From positions 1 to 32,806 of the forward strand of contig JAGGYO010000124.1 in assembly GCA_021162505.1 (NCBI GenBank): a DNA stretch of 32,806 nucleotides, given 5' to 3'. Source of the stretch: a bacterium (GTDB lineage Bacteria > AUK180). The position numbers and the translations under genes were made by a program. Shown here piece after piece: positions 9,143 to 16,162 of this stretch (positions within the stretch are counted from its first letter, which is position 1; the number at the start of each line of letters is the position of its first letter). The notes under the pieces are model-generated. The model saw nothing but the letters and a program-made list of their open reading frames with translations. It made no database searches and was not told where the DNA came from.

Positions 9143-10214
9143 TTCTTCCTCCTAGTGTAATTTTAGAATTATCTCCTACCATCAGGGAAATATAGGCGGA
9201 CATTTTTTTAACGCTTTTTATTTCAACATTTTTTCCCAGTAATGAATGATCAATTCTTCCCTGAATTTTTTCCAGCTTACCGTTTTCCAAAATTATAGAA
9301 TACTCTATTTCACAACCATTCAAGGAACAACCATTGTTAATTGAAGTATAAGGTCCGATATAACAATCTTTAATAACTACATTATCACCAATGATCACCG
9401 GACCCCTAATGGTGCTATTGGAAATGATAGAATTTTTTCCAATATTGACCCGTCCTTGTATCTTTGTATCTTTTGGTATCTTACATGAGATCTTTCCCTC
9501 CATGTCTCTATCCAGAATGATTCTATTTGCCTCAAGAAGATCTTCCAGTTTACCTGTATCTTTCCACCATCCCGTAACGAAGGAATGGCCCACTTTAAAT
9601 TTTTTATCCATTAGATTTTGGATCGCTTCTGTTATCTCGTATTCCCCTCTATGCGAGGGTTTAAGTTTTTCAATAATTGGAAAGATATTTTTATTAAATA
9701 TATAAATACCGCAGAGAGCAAAATTAGACGGCGGATTTTTGGGTTTTTCAATTAATTTTATGACCTTTTTTTTATTGAATTGAGCTACTCCGAATAGTTC
9801 GGGATGCTCAACTTCGGTTAATAAGATCTTACAATCCAGTTTTTTCCTTTTAAAATCGGAAACAAAACCCCTTAGATCCTCATGTAAAAGATTGTCTCCA
9901 AGATATAAAACAAAATCATCATTTTTTAAATAATCTTTGGCGATCTTTACGGCATGGGCGATACCCAGGGGTTCTTTTTGATAGATATAGGTAATTTTGA
10001 TATTCCATTTTTTACCACCCCCTACGACACTTTTTATCTCTTCCTTTGCATCTCCCACAACAATGCCAATATCTTTTATACCCGCTGAAACTATCTGTTC
10101 AATACCGTAGAACAAAACAGGTTTATTGGCTATGGGGATCAGTTGTTTTGATGATGTATAAGTAATGGGTCTCAAACGCGTCCCTTTTCCGCCACTTAAT
10201 AAAAGTGCTTTCAT
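9135..10214 (-). CDS. glucose-1-phosphate thymidylyltransferase-like (long form with left-handed beta-helix C-terminus)
   Basis: MKALLLSGGKGTRLRPITYTSSKQLIPIANKP; SD aaaggag before the ATG; hexapeptide-like C-terminal repeats. Confidence 0.9.
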   Translation of the reverse strand: MKALLLSGGKGTRLRPITYTSSKQLIPIANKPVLFYGIEQIVSAGIKDIGIVVGDAKEEIKSVVGGGKKWNIKITYIYQKEPLGIAHAVKIAKDYLKNDDFVLYLGDNLLHEDLRGFVSDFKRKKLDCKILLTEVEHPELFGVAQFNKKKVIKLIEKPKNPPSNFALCGIYIFNKNIFPIIEKLKPSHRGEYEITEAIQNLMDKKFKVGHSFVTGWWKDTGKLEDLLEANRIILDRDMEGKISCKIPKDTKIQGRVNIGKNSIISNSTIRGPVIIGDNVVIKDCYIGPYTSINNGCSLNGCEIEYSIILENGKLEKIQGRIDHSLLGKNVEIKSVKKMSAYISLMVGDNSKITLGGRND

Positions 10215-10440
10215 CTTTGCTCCTTTACTGTATTTTATAACAAATCTTAAAAAAAGTAAAGGGAAAAAACAAATACAATTGACAATGGTGGTTCATCTCC
10301 ATTTTAGTTGCTTGATTTCCCAATAAAACCCTGGTTACCATTGAGAACAAAGCAGTCTATATAGTGGGATTATATTTGGTCATTCCTGCGTTGTCAGTTC
10401 TCGAATCAGATGGGGGCGTAGAAATTCAGAAAACCAAAAA

Positions 10441-10473
10441 CTGGATTATCGGGTCAAGCCCGATAATGACGGG
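10441..10473. repeat. REP-like palindrome 1
   Basis: ctggATTATCGGGtcaagCCCGATAATgacggg; perfect 9-bp arms. Confidence 0.85.
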
Positions 10474-10516
10474 AAAAAAGATGCTGACAGAAAAAAAATA
10501 ATAATTGAAAAAAAAA

Positions 10517-10547
10517 TGGATTATCGGGTCAAGCTCGATAATGACGG
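10517..10547. repeat. REP-like palindrome 2
   Basis: tggattatcgggtcaagctcgataatgacgg; near-copy of 10441-10473, one arm mismatch. Confidence 0.85.
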
Positions 10548-10601
10548 AATGAGTGAGTAAAACCATTTGAACAAAGTACCATATTGGCGAAATGTTTTTC
10601 T

Positions 10602-10630
10602 CCGTCATTCCTGCGAAGGCAGGAATCCAG
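10602..10630. repeat. REP-like palindrome 3, opposite orientation
   Basis: ccgtcATTCCTGCgaaGGCAGGAATccag; same outer flanks (CCGTCATT...AATCCAG) as the reverse complement of repeats 1-2. Confidence 0.85.
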
Positions 10631-10668
10631 TAACTTTTATTTTTTTTTAAAATATATTATAATACATT

Positions 10669-11019
10669 ATGAATGGATGTGTCTATATAATAGCAAGTAA
10701 AAGAAATGGAACTATATACATAGGAGTTACTAATAATTTAATAAAAAGGATATAAGAACATAAAAATAATTTAGTGGGAGGTTTTACTAAGAAATACCGG
10801 GTTCATAACCTTGTTTATTATGAAGTATATGAACGAATTATAGATGCAATTGCAAGAGAAAAACAGTTAAAGAAATGGAAAAAAAGATGGAAAACAAATT
10901 TAATTGAAAAAAAAATCCAGAATGGTGAGATTTATATGAAGAAAGTGTTGCAATTTCCTTTTTTCCCTGTCATTCCGTGCTTGACACGGAATCTATCTTT
11001 GAAGGTTACCCCTCTCTAA
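10669..11019 (+). pseudogene. GIY-YIG nuclease-like gene (short, UvrC-like/YhbQ-like) with an in-frame stop
   Basis: Frame from ATG 10669 reads MNGCVYIIASKRNGTIYIGVTNNLIKRI*EHKNNLVGGFTKKYRVHNLVYYEVYERIIDAIAREKQLKKWKKRWKTNLIE; TAA at 10753-10755 where an aromatic residue is expected; the 3' end reads into REP-like repeat 4. Confidence 0.85.
10967..10993. repeat. REP-like palindrome 4
   Basis: ctgtcATTCCGTGcttgaCACGGAATct; perfect 8-bp arms, downstream of the GIY-YIG remnant. Confidence 0.8.
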
Positions 11020-11081
11020 TCCCCAACCTATGTTTTTCTATCCGCGGTTTAAAGAACACTATCTCGCAAAAAACTAATAAT

Positions 11082-11110
11082 TTGATTTATAATGCTAAAA
11101 GTGATAGAAT
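11082..11110 (+). promoter_or_regulatory. candidate promoter of micro-ORF A
   Basis: TTGATT (11082-11087) - 17 nt - TAGAAT (11105-11110) - 7 nt - ATG 11118. An alternative -10, TATAAT, lies at 11088-11093. Confidence 0.45.
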
Positions 11111-11117
11111 TAGATAT

Positions 11118-11216
11118 ATGAGAAAGAATAAAATCAGAATAATGAAAGGGCGGGTTGGAAAAAGAATAAGTCCATTAGAGAATTTAGAAATAGGGAGAGA
11201 TAGTAAATATCAGTAA
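11118..11216 (+). CDS. putative micropeptide A (32 aa, basic)
   Basis: MRKNKIRIMKGRVGKRISPLENLEIGRDSKYQ; aligns without gaps to micro-ORF B, and the upstream DNA is also similar. Confidence 0.35.
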   Translation: MRKNKIRIMKGRVGKRISPLENLEIGRDSKYQ

Positions 11217-11229
11217 AAGTTAAAGAAAA

Positions 11230-11259
11230 GTTTATACGAAGTTTCCTTCGGATATAAAC
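11230..11259. repeat. inverted repeat (hairpin) after micro-ORF A
   Basis: GTTTATACGAAG tttc CTTCGGATATAAAC; 12-bp stem with a 2-nt bulge. Confidence 0.5.
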
Positions 11260-11348
11260 AACTTAGCTATCTACCATTTGAAATATAAACTTGCGTTTCC
11301 CTAAATTTGATTATAATGCTACGAGATATTAATAAAAAAGAGGAAGAT

Positions 11349-11792
11349 ATGATACTAAAAAATTTTAACTCGCTAAATAAACCACCCTTGGAAGAAAAAC
11401 GCAACATAGTTGGTTTTATGTTTAATCATCTTGAAAAATTTAGTGATCCAAGAGCAGATATTGAAAAAGCTATTGATTATTCGTTACAAGAATATTCATC
11501 TTTTGGCGGTTTTGTTTTAATAGCAAAAAATGACAAAGAGATTATAGATGCAGTAGTTGTAAATCAGACAGGAATGAAAGATTATATTCCTGAAAATATA
11601 TTAGTTTACATAGCAATCCATGAAGACCACAGGGGAATAGGTGTTGGAAAACAAATATTGAAAAGATCAATAGAATTACCAGAAGGTGATATTGTACTAC
11701 ATGTTGAACCTGATAATCCAGCAAAATTTCTTTATGAGAAAGTCGGATTTACAAGCAAATATATTGAAATGAGATATAAAAAAGGAGAATAA
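11349..11792 (+). CDS. GNAT-family N-acetyltransferase
   Basis: YIAIHEDHRGIGVGKQILKRS (acetyl-CoA binding motif A), VEPDNPAKFLYEKVGF. ATG 11349 has an agagga SD; an alternative ATG at 11316 overlaps a TATAAT. Confidence 0.85.
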   Translation: MILKNFNSLNKPPLEEKRNIVGFMFNHLEKFSDPRADIEKAIDYSLQEYSSFGGFVLIAKNDKEIIDAVVVNQTGMKDYIPENILVYIAIHEDHRGIGVGKQILKRSIELPEGDIVLHVEPDNPAKFLYEKVGFTSKYIEMRYKKGE

Positions 11793-12871
11793 TGGCTTTT
11801 TTAACCTTAGATATAAAAAAATTAAAATTAAACTTTGATTATCTTAATACTCTTTTTAAAAAAAATAAGATTGAGTGGGCTGTTGTATCAAAAGTGTTAT
11901 GTGGAAATAAAAAATATTTAACTGAATTATTAAAATTTGACATAAATCAAGTATCAGATTCTCGTGTATCTAATTTAAAAGTAATAAAATCTATAAATTC
12001 TAAAATTAAAACAATATATATTAAACCACCGGCGAAGCGCTCTATTCCAAGTATTGTAAAATATGCAGATGTGAGCATGAATACTGAAATAGAAACAATT
12101 AAACTATTATCAGAAGAAGCCAAAAAGCAGAACAAAATTCATAAGATAATAATTATGATAGAACTTGGAGAACTTCGAGAAGGCGTATTAGGTGAACATT
12201 TAATTGATTTCTATGAAAGTGTTTTTAAATTAAAAAATATTGAAGTAATAGGACTTGGTGCAAATTTAGCTTGTTTGTATGGCGTTTTGCCAAATAATGA
12301 CAAATTAATTCAGTTAAGTTTATATAAACAGTTAATTAAAGCAAAATTTAACAAGCAAATACTTTATGTTTCAGGTGGTTCGTCAGTAACAATCCCTTTG
12401 ATATTTCAAAATCTTTTACCAGAAGGAATTAATCATTTTAGAGTAGGTGAAACATTATTTCTTGGAACAGATGTTTACAACAATAAAAAATTAAAAAAAA
12501 TGCACTCTGATGTATTTAGACTATACTCTGAAATAATCGAATTAATAGAAAAACCAATTGTTCCTATTGGTGAATTTGGGACAAATGTTGAAGGAGAAGA
12601 TTTTGAATTTGACCAAACCAATATTGGAGAAACATCGTACAGAGCAATTATTGATTTAGGTCTTCTTGACGCAGAGCCGGATCATCTTGGATTAATTGAT
12701 AAAAGCTTCAAATTTGCTGGTGCAAGCTCTGATATGATGGTAATTGATCTTGGTGAAAATAAGAAGAAATATAAAGTTGGAGACTTGATCAAGATTAAGT
12801 TAGATTATATGGGATTGCTTAGAATAATGAACTCTAAATATATTGAGAAAAGATTAAAAAACAGTAGTTAA
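11792..12871 (+). CDS. PLP-dependent fold-III racemase (alanine/ornithine racemase family)
   Basis: LDIKKLKLNFDYL..., WAVVSKVLCGN (PLP lysine region), VSGGSSVTIPL, NHFRVGETLFLG; start overlaps the GNAT stop. Confidence 0.85.
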   Translation: MAFLTLDIKKLKLNFDYLNTLFKKNKIEWAVVSKVLCGNKKYLTELLKFDINQVSDSRVSNLKVIKSINSKIKTIYIKPPAKRSIPSIVKYADVSMNTEIETIKLLSEEAKKQNKIHKIIIMIELGELREGVLGEHLIDFYESVFKLKNIEVIGLGANLACLYGVLPNNDKLIQLSLYKQLIKAKFNKQILYVSGGSSVTIPLIFQNLLPEGINHFRVGETLFLGTDVYNNKKLKKMHSDVFRLYSEIIELIEKPIVPIGEFGTNVEGEDFEFDQTNIGETSYRAIIDLGLLDAEPDHLGLIDKSFKFAGASSDMMVIDLGENKKKYKVGDLIKIKLDYMGLLRIMNSKYIEKRLKNSS

Positions 12872-12939
12872 AGGAACCTTTTCTAATTTTATTTGTGTTA
12901 TTTACACTATCTTATATTCGTGTAATTTGCAGGAATAAT

Positions 12940-12968
12940 TTGATTTATGAGATTAAATGTGTTATAAC
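12940..12968 (+). promoter_or_regulatory. candidate promoter of micro-ORF B
   Basis: TTGATT (12940-12945) - 17 nt - TATAAC (12963-12968) - 7 nt - ATG 12976; same layout as module A. Confidence 0.45.
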
Positions 12969-12975
12969 TAAGTGA

Positions 12976-13068
12976 ATGAGAATGTATAAAATCAAAAGAA
13001 CTAAAGAACAGATTAGGAAAATAAGAAGTCCATTAGACGATATGAAAGTGGATAAAGAGGATTTATGA
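12976..13068 (+). CDS. putative micropeptide B (30 aa, basic)
   Basis: MRMYKIKRTKEQIRKIRSPLDDMKVDKEDL; resembles micro-ORF A; stop overlaps the next ATG (ATGA). Confidence 0.35.
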   Translation: MRMYKIKRTKEQIRKIRSPLDDMKVDKEDL

Positions 13069-13271
13069 AAGAACAAATTTATTCTATGATAGAGATGCAT
13101 ATCCAACACAGTCGTGTATACGCCCAAAACAGAATTATATCCGACATTGTCGGATATAAAAAGTTATGTAAAATAAATTCAGAGCCCTTTATCAATAAAT
13201 ATATACCCCTCCAATTACTGTGTTCAATAATTGGTAATTTAAAATCTATCAATTTAGGTGATAACACATGA
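13065..13271 (+). CDS. putative 68-aa ORF linking micro-ORF B to the DUF1611 gene
   Basis: SD aaagagg before ATG 13065; both ends overlap neighbours by ATGA. No family recognised, and it contains palindromes, so it may be non-coding leader. Confidence 0.25.
   Translation: MKEQIYSMIEMHIQHSRVYAQNRIISDIVGYKKLCKINSEPFINKYIPLQLLCSIIGNLKSINLGDNT
13135..13159. promoter_or_regulatory. 25-bp palindrome upstream of the DUF1611 gene
   Basis: TTATATCCGACA t TGTCGGATATAA, perfect 12-bp arms. Confidence 0.6.
13211..13234. promoter_or_regulatory. hairpin 34 nt upstream of the DUF1611 start
   Basis: CCAATTA-10 nt-TAATTGG perfect 7-bp arms. Confidence 0.4.
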
Positions 13272-14350
13272 ACGCGAAAGCAATAGTATATTGCGAAAAT
13301 CAATTCGGGAAGATGGATGGAAAGATCACGAATGGACTTGTTAGGTACTCTAAAAAGTATGAGATTGTCGGTATTATTGACAGCTCAAAAGTTGGTATGG
13401 ACGCTGGGGAATATCTCGATGGAATAAAAAACGGGATACCGATATTCCATGACCTTGATGACGCTATTGAAAGGTTAGAGGAGCGTCCTAAATATTTTAT
13501 ATATGGCGTTGCACCCCTTGAGGCGTTTCTTACGAAGGAACAGCGGAATATAGTGCTCAAGGCTGTAGAAAAAGGGATGGATATAGTGAACGGCCTCCAT
13601 GAGTTCTTAACCCAGGATGAAGAGTTTATACGAAAAGCAAAGAAATATGGCGTCAAGATATACGATATTAGAAAGCCTCCGGCGAAAAAGGATCTTCATC
13701 TCTTCTCCGGGCGCATTCTTAAAGTCAATATACCAATAGTGACCATACTTGGCACAGACAGCGCAGTTGGAAAGAGAACCACTTCTGTACTACTTGCGGA
13801 AGCCTTGAAAAAAGAGGGTTTGAATGTTGCATTTGTGGCAACCGGCCAGACAGGATTGATTCAAGGTGCAAAGTATGGCGTTGCATTAGATGCCATTATA
13901 GAGGAATTTATGACAGGAGAGATCGAAAACACAGTTATGGAGGCATATGATACGGAAGATCCAGATATAATCATAGTTGAGGGCCAAGGCGCATTGAGCC
14001 ATCCAGCATACCTTAGTTCATGTGCTATTATACGGGGTGCGAGACCACGGGCAATCATAGTTCAGCACCCTCCGAAAAGAAAGAACATCGGAGATTTCCC
14101 CTATATACCAATGCCAACCCTGGAAAGTGAGATAGAGCTATTAGAGGTTTTTTCAAGATCAAAGGTAATTGCCATCACACTCAACCATGAAGATATGACG
14201 GATGAGGAGATCAAAGAGACCATAGCCGAGTATGAAAAAAAGCTCCAACTGCCAACGACAGATGCTCTAAAATATGGATGCAAAAAGCTTGTCAAAAGGA
14301 TATTCAAAGTATTTCCAGAATTACACTCATCTTTATCCCAAGACCTCTAA
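13268..14350 (+). CDS. DUF1611 family P-loop protein (DgcN-like, putative D-glutamate N-acetyltransferase family)
   Basis: VTILGTDSAVGKRTTSVLLAEALKKEGLNVAFVATGQTG, VEGQGALSHPAYLSS, RAIIVQHPPKR; SD AGGTGAT before the ATG. Confidence 0.85.
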   Translation: MNAKAIVYCENQFGKMDGKITNGLVRYSKKYEIVGIIDSSKVGMDAGEYLDGIKNGIPIFHDLDDAIERLEERPKYFIYGVAPLEAFLTKEQRNIVLKAVEKGMDIVNGLHEFLTQDEEFIRKAKKYGVKIYDIRKPPAKKDLHLFSGRILKVNIPIVTILGTDSAVGKRTTSVLLAEALKKEGLNVAFVATGQTGLIQGAKYGVALDAIIEEFMTGEIENTVMEAYDTEDPDIIIVEGQGALSHPAYLSSCAIIRGARPRAIIVQHPPKRKNIGDFPYIPMPTLESEIELLEVFSRSKVIAITLNHEDMTDEEIKETIAEYEKKLQLPTTDALKYGCKKLVKRIFKVFPELHSSLSQDL

Positions 14351-14762
14351 AAAGGGATAAAAAGGGTTATTTTTACTCTATCTAAAAACATTATTTCCCG
14401 GTATAGTTATAATTATATTTTCCCTTCTCTCTAAAATTCAACCGTAGTCCCCAAAAATTTCAAAAAAAATCGTGTAAATCGGGTTACATTCGTTATTCTC
14501 TTATTTTGGTATGATAAACTTGGGTTAGAACGAACAATTAAAAAATCAGTAAAATTAGGCGTTATGAAAAACGGTAAAAACAATTATTGTTTATCAATTT
14601 AGTATAGAATGACAGAAAATAAGTCAAAGGGCAAAGGTCTAATGTCCAAAATTGTGAATAGAAAGATAAAAAAACTTATGATTTGAAATTTGAGGTTTAG
14701 AATTTGAAATTTTTAATTGTTCTGCCATTTTTCGATAATCATTATTCACTTTTTACTTATTT

Positions 14763-14771
14763 TGGTATAAT
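14763..14771 (+). promoter_or_regulatory. extended -10 promoter of the MATE gene, possibly leaderless
   Basis: TGGTATAAT-aagca-ATG; only 5 nt between the -10 and the start codon, no SD. Confidence 0.5.
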
Positions 14772-14776
14772 AAGCA

Positions 14777-16138
14777 ATGAAAAACGGGAAAGAACCTAAA
14801 CTCATTCAAGGGAATGTCCAAAAAACCATATTAAAACTAACCTTTCATATGTTCTGGGGAATGGTCGCAATGGTAACATTTAATTTAGTGGATACATATT
14901 ATGTAAGTAGATTAGGTACAGACCAATTGGCGGCTATGGCATTCACATTTCCCATAATTATGATATTAAATGGAATTGCACTCGGTATAGGGACAGGAAC
15001 TTCTGCCGTTATATCGGTTGTTTTAGGCCGTGGAGATCACGAAGAAGCAGAGCGTTTAGCCACCGATAGCTTGAGCCTGGGATTCATAGTTGTCTTAATA
15101 TTTATTTTATTCGGTTATCTTACCATTGATCCGGTATTTAAAGCAATGGGAGCAAAGCCTGAAATACTTGCTTATATAAAAAAATATATGCTTATTTGGT
15201 ATGCCGGTGTTCCCTTTGTAGTATTTCCAATGATAGGCAATATGGCTATTCGAGCGACAGGGGATATGAAAACTCCGAGCTTTATTATGATCATGGCGGT
15301 CATAGTAAATATGATATTGGATCCATTATTGATATTCGGTATTGGTATTTTCCCCAAAATGGGTCTTTCCGGAGCTGCTCTTGCAACCGTATTTGCACGA
15401 TTTACCACATTTTCCTTATCATTATATGTACTTGGAATAAGATACAAATTGATAACCTTAAAAATTATTCCCCTAAAAAGAATCCTGCGCTCGTGGGGAA
15501 AGGTCTTGTATATAGGTCTACCCACTGCATTAATGAGGGTGATTCTACCATTGGGAATGGGGATAATCACCAGAATATTAGCGGGTTATGGAAAACACGC
15601 GGTTGCAGGATTTGGTATTGCTACCAGGATTGAATTTTTGGGTTTCACGGTTATAATTGCTCTCTCTTCCGTGATAGCTCCCTTTGTAGGTCAGAACTTA
15701 GGAGCAAAAAAGATAAATAGGATCAATGAAGGTGTAAGATTCAGCAATATCTTTTCTATTTTTTATGGATTGCTCTTGTTTATAATACTTGTTTTTTTGA
15801 GTAAACCAATTGCAATGCTTTTCAATAAAGACCCTAAGGTCATTTATGCCACAATGACATATTTAAAGATCGCTTCATTGGCTTATGGTCTCTACGGAAT
15901 AATGATCATAACGAATTCGGTATTAAATGTCATAAAAAAACCATATTACAGTGCCGGTATAATATTTACACAGATCTTTGTTCTTTATGTACCGCTTGCT
16001 TTTTTAGGATCGTATCTTTTTGGTTTAAAAGGAGTATTTATAGGTGCTTTTTTTGCATACGCACTTGCGGGCCTTTTGAGTTTGTTCATTGAAGGAAAAT
16101 TATTGCACAAACTTGAAATGAAAATTCTTGATACTTGA
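14777..16138 (+). CDS. MATE-family multidrug/Na+ efflux transporter
   Basis: About 12 hydrophobic segments; MFWGMVAMVTFNLVDTYYVSRLGTDQLAAMAFTFPI typical of MATE. Confidence 0.9.
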   Translation: MKNGKEPKLIQGNVQKTILKLTFHMFWGMVAMVTFNLVDTYYVSRLGTDQLAAMAFTFPIIMILNGIALGIGTGTSAVISVVLGRGDHEEAERLATDSLSLGFIVVLIFILFGYLTIDPVFKAMGAKPEILAYIKKYMLIWYAGVPFVVFPMIGNMAIRATGDMKTPSFIMIMAVIVNMILDPLLIFGIGIFPKMGLSGAALATVFARFTTFSLSLYVLGIRYKLITLKIIPLKRILRSWGKVLYIGLPTALMRVILPLGMGIITRILAGYGKHAVAGFGIATRIEFLGFTVIIALSSVIAPFVGQNLGAKKINRINEGVRFSNIFSIFYGLLLFIILVFLSKPIAMLFNKDPKVIYATMTYLKIASLAYGLYGIMIITNSVLNVIKKPYYSAGIIFTQIFVLYVPLAFLGSYLFGLKGVFIGAFFAYALAGLLSLFIEGKLLHKLEMKILDT

Positions 16139-16162
16139 AACTGTTTTGGGAAAATTATTCCC

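Noticed and set aside
10426-10608. 60-aa - strand ORF with repeated VIIGLDPII
   Set aside because: It is just the translation of the REP-like palindromes.
10753-10755. TAA recoding/readthrough in the GIY-YIG gene
   Set aside because: TAA is used as the normal stop in neighbouring genes and only this isolated gene has it in frame; a nonsense mutation is simpler.
11230-11259. Integron attC site (hairpin after a small ORF)
   Set aside because: No RYYYAAC/GTTRRRY end pairs flank the hairpin and no integrase gene is present.
16148-16162. Bidirectional terminator GGGAAaattaTTCCC between MATE and DUF401 genes
   Set aside because: Only a 5-bp stem and no T-run on either side; too weak to list.
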